This document shows, piece by piece, positions 25,762 through 35,100 of a stretch of 64,000 bases of DNA. Where the stretch lies: the NCBI GenBank assembly GCA_035274845.1, contig DATENU010000010.1, positions 241,043 through 305,042 on the forward strand, given 5' to 3'. The notes below the pieces were generated by a model. It was not told where the DNA came from. It ran no database searches and saw nothing but the letters and a program-made list of their open reading frames with translations. The stretch's first letter is position 1; every line of letters starts with the position of its first letter. The translations under genes were made by a program, and so were the position numbers. Source of the DNA: Chthoniobacterales bacterium. Lineage in GTDB: Bacteria > Verrucomicrobiota > Verrucomicrobiia > Chthoniobacterales > UBA10450.

Positions 25762-26082
25762 CTAGGGCGCGGCCAGAGCAGCGTCCACGCTCGGGAAGAG
25801 GCGAAAATATTGATCGAGCCGGGCGCTTTCCAGGATCATCTGAACCGCTTCCTGGGCTCCGGCAAGCATAAAGACGCCGCCCTCGAGTTCGAGGCTTTGC
25901 ATGGCGCCGATCAGGACCGCGATCCCGGAGCTATCAACGTATGGAACGCGCGACAAATCGACCACCAGGCGCTTTGGCTTTTCGTCGATAATGGCTCTCA
26001 GCGAAGTGCGCATCTCAGGCGAAACGTGGAGATCGATCGCGCCTTCGGGGGAGAAGATGTTGGCAGATTGGGATTCCGGCAT
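25762..26082 (-). CDS. STAS-domain anti-sigma-factor antagonist
   Basis: The product is 106 residues from an ATG at 26082 (MPESQSANIFSPEGAIDLHV). It is a single STAS domain, with the RLVVDLSRVPYVDSSGIAVL strand and helix and the phosphorylatable DSSG serines (S51/S52). Such proteins bind and sequester anti-sigma kinases when unphosphorylated. No kinase or phosphatase partner is encoded in the window. Confidence 0.85.
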   Translation of the reverse strand: MPESQSANIFSPEGAIDLHVSPEMRTSLRAIIDEKPKRLVVDLSRVPYVDSSGIAVLIGAMQSLELEGGVFMLAGAQEAVQMILESARLDQYFRLFPSVDAALAAP

Positions 26083-26157
26083 GGTGGTTCGCGGATCATG
26101 CCACCCCGCGCGTTTGCCTGTCAACACAAGCTGCACCTTCGGCGCCCGAACGCAGAA

Positions 26158-26187
26158 AGCGCCAACCGGGCAATCCCGATTGGCGCT
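26158..26187 (-). terminator. Terminator-like hairpin after the gene at 26222
   Basis: AGCGCCAA-CGGG-CAAT-CCCG-TTGGCGCT folds into a 12-bp stem with a bulge and a 4-base loop. On the minus strand it is followed by TTTCTG, 35 bases after the stop of the gene at 26222-26716. Confidence 0.6.
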
Positions 26188-26221
26188 CTCGAAGTTGCAA
26201 AAAGCAGGCGTCCCCTGCGGA

Positions 26222-26716
26222 TCAGGAAACGGGCTTGAGACTGTTAACGATCTTGCCGACTTCGGGCAGGTGTTCCTTTTCCTTCGCCGTCGTGACCCAG
26301 TAGGTCATGATAATGAGCTTATCCTTGATCGGGACGAACACGATGCTGACCGCGGCCGGACCATCTTCGTCCTTACCCTGAAAGAGCAACTCGGTCGCAT
26401 CCAGATCGCCGATCTTGAATTTTTGTTCCTTCTTGGTCGAGTCGTCGAGCGTGACATTGTGCTTCTTGAGCATCTCAAACGTGTCGTCGATTTCCGCGCT
26501 CATCCCTTTTTCGCTCCCCACCGCCACGACGGAAAGGTAGACGGCGCTGTCCGCGCTCTGCCCATAGACGCCGGTGTCGGCTTCCTGCGGTTTCCAGGAT
26601 TCGGGCATGTCGATTGAAGCGATGGCGAAGTCTTCGTTAGGCAGCTTGAAGATTTTGGCGTCGGCGGAGATCGCGCCAAGGGTGGCGATGACAAGGGTAG
26701 TGAAGATTAGTTTCAT
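26222..26716 (-). CDS. Secreted DUF1795/PsbP-like protein
   Basis: The product is 164 residues: a signal peptide (MKLIFTTLVIATLGAISADA) and a domain with FAIASIDMPESWKPQEADTG, YLSVVAVGSEKGMSAEID, then AVSIVFVPIKDKLIIMTYWV and LPEVGKIVNSLKPV. This strand order and the terminal KIVNSLK helix resemble the PsbP/DUF1795 fold. That is a fold-level guess; the function is unknown. Confidence 0.65.
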   Translation of the reverse strand: MKLIFTTLVIATLGAISADAKIFKLPNEDFAIASIDMPESWKPQEADTGVYGQSADSAVYLSVVAVGSEKGMSAEIDDTFEMLKKHNVTLDDSTKKEQKFKIGDLDATELLFQGKDEDGPAAVSIVFVPIKDKLIIMTYWVTTAKEKEHLPEVGKIVNSLKPVS

Positions 26717-26727
26717 GATTTGATTTT

Positions 26728-27576
26728 TTGGTTGCGGCCAAAGAGATACCGCCGACCGCGATCGTCCGGCAAGAAGATACTTCGCCGCGCATCGAGAAAT
26801 CGGCGGCAGACAATCAAACTCCTTGGCAGTTTTTCGCGCCGCGAGATATTGGAAAATTGAACGGCGTGACGGAGAGAGATTGGACCGGCGAACTGGAGCG
26901 GTGGCTGGACGAAAAATTCGCCGAAGCGTGCGAGGCGACCGGACAACGCCGGCCTCTTTCCGGTCTTCGCATTAATCCGCCCTTGGGAGGCGACGAGGCG
27001 AAGTATTTTCTACTGGGACTGGAAGAAGGCCTCTTTTTGCCGGACGCGGCGGGCTATCTTCAAAGCGAGCTATTTCCTTCCGCGACTGAGGAAGATCCGA
27101 AACCGAAAATAGGTCAGATTTTTCGGCACGATTGTTCGCCCCCACGGCTCGCGCGCGAAGTGGTCTGCCAGCTGGCGACGGCTTCCCTGCTTATTCTGAA
27201 GCGAGGATGGCTGAAGAGCCATGTGGCGCTGGAAGCCGGCAGCGAGGAACACCGCGCAGCCGCTTTCGGGCTCGACCTCCTGGTGAAGTCACCGGCCGGC
27301 AACATCCTGGTGTGGGTCGAGGTGAGGCGAAGCTTGGTTGAGCTGGAGAAACTCATCGTGGACTTGCGCGCTTGCTCGAGACGCGGCCCGCACGGACGGC
27401 AGGATTGCGGGTTTCCCCAGAATCATCCGAGGTACGAGTTCGCCCTTTGTCACAAGCCAGAATACCTGTGGGCGGTTGCGCCCGACGGGGAAACCTGTTT
27501 CCGGCTGGGTTATGCAAATGGCTCGATGGAATTGGAAGAGATTCCTTCACTTCCGCCGCGCAGTTTAATTGAGTAA
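26728..27576 (+). CDS. Protein of unknown function, possible PD-(D/E)XK-like fold
   Basis: The frame is open for 282 codons from a TTG at 26728. No ATG or strong ribosome-binding site marks the start, and a later GTG near residue 47 is possible. Composition is protein-like. The stretch GLDLLVKSPAGNILVWVEVR resembles the D..(E/Q)xK core of PD-(D/E)XK nucleases, with Arg in place of the usual Lys. A Cys/His-containing C-terminal part follows (HGRQDCGFPQNHPRYEFALC). Function is unknown. Confidence 0.5.
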   Translation: MVAAKEIPPTAIVRQEDTSPRIEKSAADNQTPWQFFAPRDIGKLNGVTERDWTGELERWLDEKFAEACEATGQRRPLSGLRINPPLGGDEAKYFLLGLEEGLFLPDAAGYLQSELFPSATEEDPKPKIGQIFRHDCSPPRLAREVVCQLATASLLILKRGWLKSHVALEAGSEEHRAAAFGLDLLVKSPAGNILVWVEVRRSLVELEKLIVDLRACSRRGPHGRQDCGFPQNHPRYEFALCHKPEYLWAVAPDGETCFRLGYANGSMELEEIPSLPPRSLIE

Positions 27577-27582
27577 GAACGA

Positions 27583-27981
27583 TCAACGCCGGCTCTTGCC
27601 CTGGACGCTCAGCTCCCAGCGGTAGCCGTCTGGATCGCGAAACCAGAGACCCATATGCGGGGATCCAGGCGCTTCGGGGCCGATTTCGTCGCCGGGATCC
27701 TCCAGGTCGACCTTGTGCTTTTTCAAATGGGCGAGCGCTTTTCGTAAGGTCGTCAGGTTCGGCAGATGAAAGGACATGTGGTCGATCGTGGCCGGCGAGG
27801 GTTTGCCTTTGAACAAGGCGATGGTGACATGGTCGTTGCCAATGGCGACGCCGTTTTCAAACTCGAATTGCTTCTTCAAGCCGAGCGACCGCGCGAACCA
27901 TTTCGCGCTCCGTTTCGGACTGCGGACCGCCAGTCCGAAATGACCGACAACGCCGACGGTGAACGGAACTTTCTTTCTCAT
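27583..27981 (-). CDS. VOC (glyoxalase/bleomycin-resistance) family protein
   Basis: The product is 132 residues from an ATG at 27981. The ATG overlaps the stop of the upstream gene (ATGA), so they are probably co-translated. The single VOC module pair is visible as VGHFGLAVRSPKRSAKWFAR, LGLKKQFEFENG, IDHMSFHLPNLTTLRKAL and the final GLWFRDPDGYRWELSVQ. Metal-site candidates are H14 in the first strand, H81/H85 and the Glu in the last strand. The substrate is unknown. Confidence 0.85.
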   Translation of the reverse strand: MRKKVPFTVGVVGHFGLAVRSPKRSAKWFARSLGLKKQFEFENGVAIGNDHVTIALFKGKPSPATIDHMSFHLPNLTTLRKALAHLKKHKVDLEDPGDEIGPEAPGSPHMGLWFRDPDGYRWELSVQGKSRR

Positions 27982-28616
27982 TGCAGGAATCCTGGCAGAC
28001 GATTCACCGCGAAGCGTGTGCCCAGCGTGATCAGAATCAGCGTCGCAGGCACGATCGTGAAAAATTTTTCCTTCGGAATCAGGCCGGCATTCATGGCCAC
28101 GAGGGAACCGAGGATGACGAGGACAATGATGAATTGCCGGACGGTGGCCCTCCATTCGTTCAGCCGAACATCGACGTCCGGATCACCGCGCCGCTGAAGC
28201 AAGCCGCGAAAGCGCAGCGCCGCCAGGGCGGCGAAGACGAGCCCGAAATCGCCAAAATACAAAAGCGTGGCATCCCCGGTTCCGAAGCGTAGGAAGGTCT
28301 GGACGGTATACGGCAGGATTGCGATGCCGAACAGGAAAACGAAATTCACGATAACATCTGGCATTCGCGCGATAAAGCGATGCCGGAAAATGCGGTAATG
28401 CGCCAGCCAGAGCACGCAAATGATCCCGAAGGTGACGATGAAGGTTGCCCAATGGGCGGGTTTGAAAACGTCAGAAACTTTTGCCGGGATATCAAGCCGG
28501 GTAGCGAGCAGGGAAAGGCTGAAACCGAACACGAGATCGCTGAACGCTTCCAGCCGATGGGTAAAGCGTGCTTCGCTCTCCGGCTTGCTCCGCGAATCAG
28601 GAATGGACGTTTGCAT
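27978..28616 (-). CDS. TMEM175/DUF1211-family potassium channel-like membrane protein
   Basis: The product is 212 residues from an ATG at 28616; frame continues upstream but without coding character. The family hallmark RxxAFSDxVF is present as HRLEAFSDLVFGFSLSLL, and it is followed by five further hydrophobic helices (TFIVTFGIICVLWLAHYRIF, VIVNFVFLFGIAILPY and others). TMEM175-type proteins form dimeric or tetrameric K+ channels using this FSD motif. The ATGA overlap with the VOC gene suggests a small operon. Confidence 0.8.
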   Translation of the reverse strand: MQTSIPDSRSKPESEARFTHRLEAFSDLVFGFSLSLLATRLDIPAKVSDVFKPAHWATFIVTFGIICVLWLAHYRIFRHRFIARMPDVIVNFVFLFGIAILPYTVQTFLRFGTGDATLLYFGDFGLVFAALAALRFRGLLQRRGDPDVDVRLNEWRATVRQFIIVLVILGSLVAMNAGLIPKEKFFTIVPATLILITLGTRFAVNRLPGFLQ

Positions 28617-28823
28617 CTGGTGGATATTTACGGCCTTTCGGGCGGAATGCATTATTCCAGCCTCGCCTTCCCAGATCGCGGGAGACGGAGAGGCCATTCC
28701 CTGGGGGGATGACCTGTCGAGCATGAGATTGCTCGGACAAAGCAGCTTCAGTTAGTCAGCCGCACTCGGCGGCTGACTAACCTTGCTGAATAACTGCCCC
28801 AATGATGGAGCGCGAAACCTCCG

Positions 28824-29075
28824 TTACGGCGTAGGCGACGGCGAGGGAGAAGTCTTCTCCTTCTTGGTCGTGTCGGCTTTCTTTGTCGTGTCGGTCGACG
28901 ACTTCTTGGTCGTGTCCGCGGACTTCTTCGTCGTGGACTTCTTGGTCGTCGTCTCCTTCTTGGCCGGAGCTTTCGAAGGCGGGGTCGTGGTGGTGGTTTC
29001 GGTCTTACTGGTGTTGCACGAGCTCAGGAGCCCGGCAACCAACAGACAGGTGATAGAATAGATGAGTGATTTCAT
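28824..29075 (-). CDS. Small Lys/Thr-rich lipoprotein
   Basis: The product is 83 residues. A signal peptide with the lipobox LLSSC (cysteine 20) is followed by a low-complexity tail of T, K, S, P and A: TTTKKSTTKKSADTTKKSS and then TDTTKKADTTKKEKTSP. It is likely an outer-membrane or periplasmic lipoprotein of extended shape. The repeated KK may bind anionic polymers, which is speculation. Confidence 0.7.
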   Translation of the reverse strand: MKSLIYSITCLLVAGLLSSCNTSKTETTTTTPPSKAPAKKETTTKKSTTKKSADTTKKSSTDTTKKADTTKKEKTSPSPSPTP

Positions 29076-29320
29076 AGGTTGTGGTTAAGCAGAGGCACGA
29101 GAATGTGCGGTCGCCCGGGGGACTGCAAGCAATATTTATAGGTCTCGACGAGGGCGAAAACCGAGCCACGGACCCGGGGCTAATCGAAGGGTTAAACAGC
29201 GATTTTGCCGCTCAGAGACAGCCCCTAACGAGTGGACCAGTTTGTTCGGGAATCACTCTGGCGCCAGGCTGATTTTTCCTCGAAAATAGGAGTGGCCGGG
29301 CCCGGCTCGCCCAGCGTTTC

Positions 29321-29710
29321 ATGTTCAAAACCAAGTCCGTTCATACCAGGATCGAAGCGAAGGATGGATTGCGAATCCTCGCGGCGCGTGGCCGGGGCAG
29401 AGGCCTGGGCAGTGACCGTTTTGATGTCTGGATGGCGAACCTCGGACCGAGCGAGGAATTGCGGGAGGCATTCGTGGGCGGCAAGCTTTCCTGGGCGGAA
29501 TTCAGCCGGCGCTACTTCAAGGAACTGCTCGAACCGGGCGGGGTGGATGCCCGTAATCAACGGATCAAGAACCACGGTCAGAAATTCACCCTGCGTTTGC
29601 TTCAGCATCTGGCGAAGAAGCAAACGATCACGCTGCTTTGTCATTGCGCGGAAGAGGAGCGGCATTGCCATCGCCATCTGTTGAAGGCGGCGTTGGAAAG
29701 AGAGATTTAG
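29321..29710 (+). CDS. DUF488-family protein
   Basis: The product is 129 residues. The N-terminal KTKSVHTRIEAKDGLRILA, then MANLGPSEELREAF and FSRRYFKELLEP, and the C-terminal TITLLCHCAEEERHCHRHLL match the DUF488 family, whose conserved C..(x)nCHR motif is present as CHCAEEERHCHRHLL. The family is small and of unknown function. The stop overlaps the convergent gene at 29707 by a few bases. Confidence 0.8.
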   Translation: MFKTKSVHTRIEAKDGLRILAARGRGRGLGSDRFDVWMANLGPSEELREAFVGGKLSWAEFSRRYFKELLEPGGVDARNQRIKNHGQKFTLRLLQHLAKKQTITLLCHCAEEERHCHRHLLKAALEREI

Positions 29711-30039
29711 CCGCGCGCCAGATCCTCGGGAGTAAGCACCAACCGTTCGACTCGGCGATCAGTTCCCAGCGCTTCCACGATTTCCGGCACGTCGTTCAAC
29801 GTCACGCGGCCATAAAAGAAATGGTCGGGTTCCACGAGAATACAGATCCCGCTCGAGCATTGATCCAGGCAACTGGACGAACAGGCGCGCGCTTTCACTT
29901 TGGCCAGGCCGCGCGCGGCGAGCTCGTCTTTCAAGGCCGCCCGGACGGCTTCCGACCCTTTCTCGGCGCACGATCCCTTCTCATGGTTCGCCTCCCGGCG
30001 GTTGGTGCAGACAAAGAGGTAGCGCTCTCGTTGCGGCAT
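29707..30039 (-). CDS. Thioredoxin-like [2Fe-2S] ferredoxin
   Basis: The product is 110 residues. The cluster ligands of this family are C11 (FVCTN), C24 (GSCAEKGS), C57 and C61 (CLDQC), with C53 and C66 as extra cysteines. The C-terminal part, GICILVEPDHFFYGRVTLND, fits the thioredoxin-like fold of shethna-type ferredoxins. It transfers electrons or acts as a sensor; the partner is unknown. Confidence 0.85.
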   Translation of the reverse strand: MPQRERYLFVCTNRREANHEKGSCAEKGSEAVRAALKDELAARGLAKVKARACSSSCLDQCSSGICILVEPDHFFYGRVTLNDVPEIVEALGTDRRVERLVLTPEDLARG

Positions 30040-30096
30040 GAAGCAGGTTGGCAGCCGGCGCCATCGCGGTCAACCGGGTCGCCTGGCGCAGACAGA

Positions 30097-31725
30097 TCAG
30101 GCGGCTTTCTTTAGTTCGCTCTTCTTGGGCGAGATGATTTCCTCGGCCGCGCGATTACCGGATTGCACCGCGCCGTTCATGAAACCGGAAAGCTCACCGG
30201 CAGTATGTTCGCCGGCAAAGACCAAACGGCCATCGAGCTCCGGTTCCGCCGCCACCTCCAGCATCGTGGTGACCTGGCCAACGAGCGGGCAGGTGTAGCT
30301 GCCGCGCGTGAATTGGTACTCAGGCCAGTTCATCACCGCCCGTTTCCCGTCAAATTTCTCACGAATGCCGGGGAAAACGCGGTTCAGTTCCTCCTTGAAT
30401 TTCTCGTAGCGTTCCGGGCCAACATTCTTCGTCGCGGAGCCGCCGAGGAAATTAGTCAGGATCCCACTTTCTCCGGTCTGGCCGCGGCTGGTTTCCCAGG
30501 TGCATTGCAACGGCAGGTCGGTCAGAAGGCTTCCATTGCTCGAGACCGGGAGGCCGGCGGCGGAATTACGCCACCATCGTTCGCTGAAACCATGCATGAC
30601 CTTGGCGTTGTGGCCGTAGCCGAGTTCCGCAATCGCTTTGCGTTTTTCGCGGCTCAAATGAAGCGCTCTTACTCCCTCGATTTCCCGGAGCATCGTGAAC
30701 GGCAGCGCACAGATCGCGCGGGAAAATTTCACCGACTTCGTGCCGCCTTCCGCGGCGAAATCGAGGGCCAGGTTCGGACCGTTTTGCGCGACCCGGGCGA
30801 GCCGATGGCCCCGGTTAATCTTCACCTTGCCCTCGAGCGCTTTCACCAGCGCATTCGGCAGCGAGCTGCTCCCGCCGCTGATCCGCTTCGACTCATCACT
30901 TTCGCCAAAGATCTTGAATCCGTCGCTCGTATCGGCGGTCAGGAGCGTGATCAGATTGAGCGACGATTGCTCCGCGAGTTCGCGGCCATACTCGATGAGG
31001 TAAGCCACTCGCAACATCTCGATCACCCATTTCTCAACGCCCTTCCCAGCGTCCGCGAGATAAGCGGCCAGGCTGAGCCGGTCGAATTTCTTCGCCTTGG
31101 CCGTGAAGTTGTCGTCGTCGTCGACAAGGCCGGCGCTGTCCGCGGCGAGTTTTTTCGCGAACGGCTCGAAGAGCGGAATCAATTCCTTATCGGTGTAATG
31201 TTTCCCGCCAAAAAAATAGAGGTCGGCGCCCGCGTCACCGCCCTTAAGCTCCTGGATTTCCACCCCGAGGTCACCGGCCAGCGTGATCAGGTCGGCATGG
31301 TCGGTGTCGACCAGTTCGCCACCAAGCTCGCAGAACATTCCATCCTTGTTGAAGTCGGTTTTCGTGAACATGCGGCCGCCGGTCCGTTCGCTCGCCTCGA
31401 AGATTTCGCACGGGATTCCGGCGTTCATCAGACGGTAAGCAGCAGTGAGCCCCGCCGTGCCCGCTCCAAGGATGGCCACCGGCTCACCTCCATTCGTCCC
31501 CGGCGTTGGAGTTTCGCCGGCGCGGGCGAAAGGCGAAGCCAGCCCGCCTCCCGCTGTCCAGAGCCCGGCCGCGCCCAGCAGACGCACAAAATCGCGGCGT
31601 GAAACGCGCGACGCTTCCCGCGCCTCGAAAAAGAATTCGCGATGACCGGGGTGTTGATTGACCCAATGCGCCTGGCGCACCGTCTGCGTTAGTTTTCGAA
31701 AAAATGGGGTGCGTCCGGACGGCAT
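30097..31725 (-). CDS. Tat-exported FAD-dependent amine oxidase
   Basis: The product is 542 residues from an ATG at 31725. The Tat motif is SRRDFVRLLGAAGLWTAGG around residue 42. After it comes the FAD Rossmann motif VAILGAGTAGLTAAYRLMNA, the ribose-binding E in FEASERTGGRM, and the closing ATxxx motif GRLVFAGEHTAGELSGFMNG. This is the flavin monoamine oxidase fold. Bacterial members oxidise amines or amino acids in the periplasm. The long N-terminal extension before the Tat motif is unusual, so the true start may be later. Confidence 0.88.
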   Translation of the reverse strand: MPSGRTPFFRKLTQTVRQAHWVNQHPGHREFFFEAREASRVSRRDFVRLLGAAGLWTAGGGLASPFARAGETPTPGTNGGEPVAILGAGTAGLTAAYRLMNAGIPCEIFEASERTGGRMFTKTDFNKDGMFCELGGELVDTDHADLITLAGDLGVEIQELKGGDAGADLYFFGGKHYTDKELIPLFEPFAKKLAADSAGLVDDDDNFTAKAKKFDRLSLAAYLADAGKGVEKWVIEMLRVAYLIEYGRELAEQSSLNLITLLTADTSDGFKIFGESDESKRISGGSSSLPNALVKALEGKVKINRGHRLARVAQNGPNLALDFAAEGGTKSVKFSRAICALPFTMLREIEGVRALHLSREKRKAIAELGYGHNAKVMHGFSERWWRNSAAGLPVSSNGSLLTDLPLQCTWETSRGQTGESGILTNFLGGSATKNVGPERYEKFKEELNRVFPGIREKFDGKRAVMNWPEYQFTRGSYTCPLVGQVTTMLEVAAEPELDGRLVFAGEHTAGELSGFMNGAVQSGNRAAEEIISPKKSELKKAA

Positions 31726-31812
31726 GGAGCGGGATCGTGGCAGGAACCCCCTTACCGGACAAGCCGGTTGTTGCCGGCCGCTCGGTCGGATAAGTTGAGA
31801 CCAGTTTTCCCG

Positions 31813-31911
31813 ATGAAGAATCAAGTGCTGGCTGAGAAATTCGCGCGCCTCTCCACGCCGCCAATCGCGGACGCAGCGTTGCGCTTGAAAATTCCGCTGC
31901 GGATCGCGCCC
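31813..31911 (+). pseudogene. Truncated RraA-like gene start
   Basis: An ATG at 31813 begins MKNQVLAEKFARLSTPPIAD and AALRLKIPLRIAPSA. This matches the N-terminus of RraA/HMG-aldolase-like proteins (RLSTxxxxDAxxRLxIPxRxAPS). After about 33 residues the similarity stops, and the rest of the domain is missing before the next gene at 32102. It is probably a decayed remnant. Confidence 0.45.
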
Positions 31912-32101
31912 TCCGCAAATTTCTCATTTCGGATTTTTTCGGTCGACATCGGATTTAGATGGAAGTGCGGGGGCCGGCTGCCGTAAAAGCAATACGTGAC
32001 CCCATCTCCGCCCGGCTCGGCAGCTCTCCCTTCGAGGGCGATCCGAGTAGAGCCCCTCACGCCCAGTCCCGAGCCCAACCCCAACCGTAATCCAACACCT
32101 C

Positions 32102-35100
32102 ATGACGCCTGCAGAAGAACGCGCTTTCATCGCCCGGCTTGAAAGCGCCAACGCCGAGGAGCTGATCCTCATTCTGAGCCGCCCGGGTCCGGACGAAGAT
32201 CGCGTTCTTCGCCTTCACCTGGGCGCCGAACGGTATGAACGGCTTCGGCGCAGCGCCCTGCGATCGTTGACCCGGAGCACGCGAAGCGCGGAGAAGAAAG
32301 GCAATGTCGTGATCCTGCACGGCATCATGGGATCAGAGTTACAGCGCTTTGAAGCGAACCGTGGCCGTCCGGTCTGGTTAAGTCTGCCCCGCCTCATCAT
32401 GGGCGCCACGAAATGGCTCGAAATGAATAACGACGGGCAGTCAGTTTATGACGTCCGCGCCACCGGACTTCTTAAACGGTGGTACTCAGAGCTGATGGTC
32501 GGCCTGGCTTTCGACTGGAACGTCCAGACGTTTCCTTTCGATTGGCGCCGGGATTTAGCGGAGTCGGCGGGAGCGTTGAATGACCGAATCAATGAATGGT
32601 TCGGCTCCGACACGCCGGTCCATCTGGTTGCTCATTCGATGGGCGGCCTGGTTTCTCGCACGTTTATCCTGAATTACCCGGAACGCTGGGAGCGGGCGTG
32701 GGACTCCAAGGGAAAGGGGGGCGTGGCCGGCGGGCGGCTGATCATGCTGGGCACACCAAATCACGGCTCTTTCGCCATCCCGCAAATCATCACGGGAATC
32801 CAGACCGCGGTTAAAATGATCATGATTGCCGATCTGGAACACAGGAGCGGCGTCCTGCGGATCATCAACACGTTTCCGGGCTCCTACCAGATGTTGCCTT
32901 CTCCTTTGGTTCTCCCGGAGATGCAAAAACTTTATCGGTCAGAGACCTACGGCGAGTTTTCGGTCCCGCAGTCGTTTCTCGATAAAGCGTTGTCGTCGCA
33001 CCAGGCTCTTGCCGGGGTAGTCGATCCCAAGCGGATGACTTATGTCGCGGGCTACAATCGCCGCACCTCCGAGAACATCACCAATCTCTCCGATCTTGGA
33101 TCGATGGACGCTTATAGCTTTTCCTTGAATGGAGATGGCACAGTGCCACATGTCCTCGGTTTTCTTAAGAAGGGCGACGAAAAGGTCCCCACCTACTTCG
33201 CGGACGCCGCCCACGGCGCGTTACCCAATCACGAGAGCGTTATCGGCGCCGTGCCCGAGCTTTTGGAAACCGGTTCCTGTTCGCTGCCCTCCACAAACCC
33301 GGGCGCGGCGCGAGCCTTGGTCCCGGACGCTGTGGACGAGCTCGCGGAGCGTGCTCAGGTCGAGAGGGATCAGATTCGTCTAAAGCAGATCGTCCAAACC
33401 ACCCGGGCTAGAACGCGGGGAGCGGCCGACGATCCTGACAGCGCTCCGGTATCAGAGGAAGAGAAGGAAGCCGAAGAGATCATTTTGGAAAGTTTCGTGG
33501 CGGACGCCGAATCCCGGACGACCAGCGGCAAGAGTCTGCCTTCGTCGCCGTCCGAATTTCCGCCACCACGAGGCGACGCGAAGGATGAACAAACAAAGGG
33601 ATCGCGCGGCGCGCCGCCCAGCCCTTCAGCCACGATAAAAATCGCGCTCGTCAAAGGTGGAATTGACTCGGTCGAGGCTTCGCCGAACGGCAAAGCGATC
33701 GATGCGATCGCAGTAGGCCATTATTTCGGGGTGAGACCACAGGCCGCCGAGCGCGCCTTGGATGAAGCGATCAGCGCGGCATATCTCAAGGAATCAAAGG
33801 GCAGGCAAACCCCTGCGAGTGGTTCCGAAACCGTTCCCGAATCAGAGCTCTTGCTCACTTTGCTAACCGAGCGCGGTCACATTCCGGGCAGTCTCGGAGA
33901 GCCCTTCATTTTGCCCGATCCGCGCAAGGAAGGCCGGATCGTGGTCCTGGCCGGAATGGGAACGCCAGGTCACTTCGGCGTGCCGGAGCTCACCGTTCTG
34001 GCCCAGGAACTTTGCTGGTCGTTAGGCCGGCTGGGAAAAACTCATCTGGCGACTGTCCTGATCGGCGCCGGGACCGGCAACCTGCCGGTGAAGGATGCGG
34101 TCGACGGATGGCTGCGCGGCATTAGCCGGGCGCTCTTGAATTCTCCGGCGGACGCAGGCAGAGGCATCTGCCAGATCACGTTTGTCGAGTATAACGCGCG
34201 CACATTCAACAAGCTGAACAAGGCCCTGCAGGCCGTGGAGAAGGATCCGCCCGGCGCATTGCAGATCGAATATGAGCGCCCGTCCGACGAGGTTATCGCC
34301 AAGGCCCGGGACGAAGCGGTCGCGACAGCCTGCGCCGAAGTGAAAAAGGAATTTGATCCCGCTGTCGGCGCGCGGGAAGCGGATGAACTCGTGCCGGTGC
34401 GGCTAACGATTGACCGGCAACGCAAAGGCTACGGTTTCGCTGCGCTCACCCAAAGCGCTGCCATTCCGCAGCGCGACATCGCGCTCGACCCGCGGCTGGT
34501 GGAATCGGCCAACGACGAACTGGCCGGGGCCGCGGCCGAGGCGCAGACGGAGGCTGGCCGCTTCCTGGAAAAACTTCTCCTGCCCGAAGACATCCGTTCC
34601 CAGATTTACACGCGGGCACCGATTGTCCTGATTCTTGATTCGAGCAGCGCCAGGGTCCATTGGGAAATGGTGGCGCGAACGGCGCCGTGGGACCGGCGCG
34701 AGACGGCCGAGAGCGGTTCGGTCGACCTCGAGAAATTCCTGGGCACGACCTACGGCCTGACCCGTCAATTGCGGACAACCTTTGCTCCCGCCCCGGAGCC
34801 GCCGCCTCCACCGAAACGGGAAATCAAAGCTCTGATTGTCGCGGACCCCGCCCTCGACGCTCCGCTCCAAGGCGCCCAGGCTGAGGGCGAAGAAATTGCC
34901 AGTCTGCTTGAGAGATTCAAGAGCGACGACCCCATGGGCCCGTCGAGAATCCTGGTCACTCGCCTCTTTGGTCCTGCCCAGGCGAAACGGACAACGGTGC
35001 TCAAAAAATTGATGCTCGAAGACTTCGACATTTTCCACTTCGCCGGGCACTGCATCTACGACAAATCTGACCCCTCGAACTCCGGCTGGGTGTTCTCCGC

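Noticed and set aside
30163..31602. 479-codon plus-strand open frame
   Set aside because: Antisense of the FAD amine oxidase; no domain recognised.
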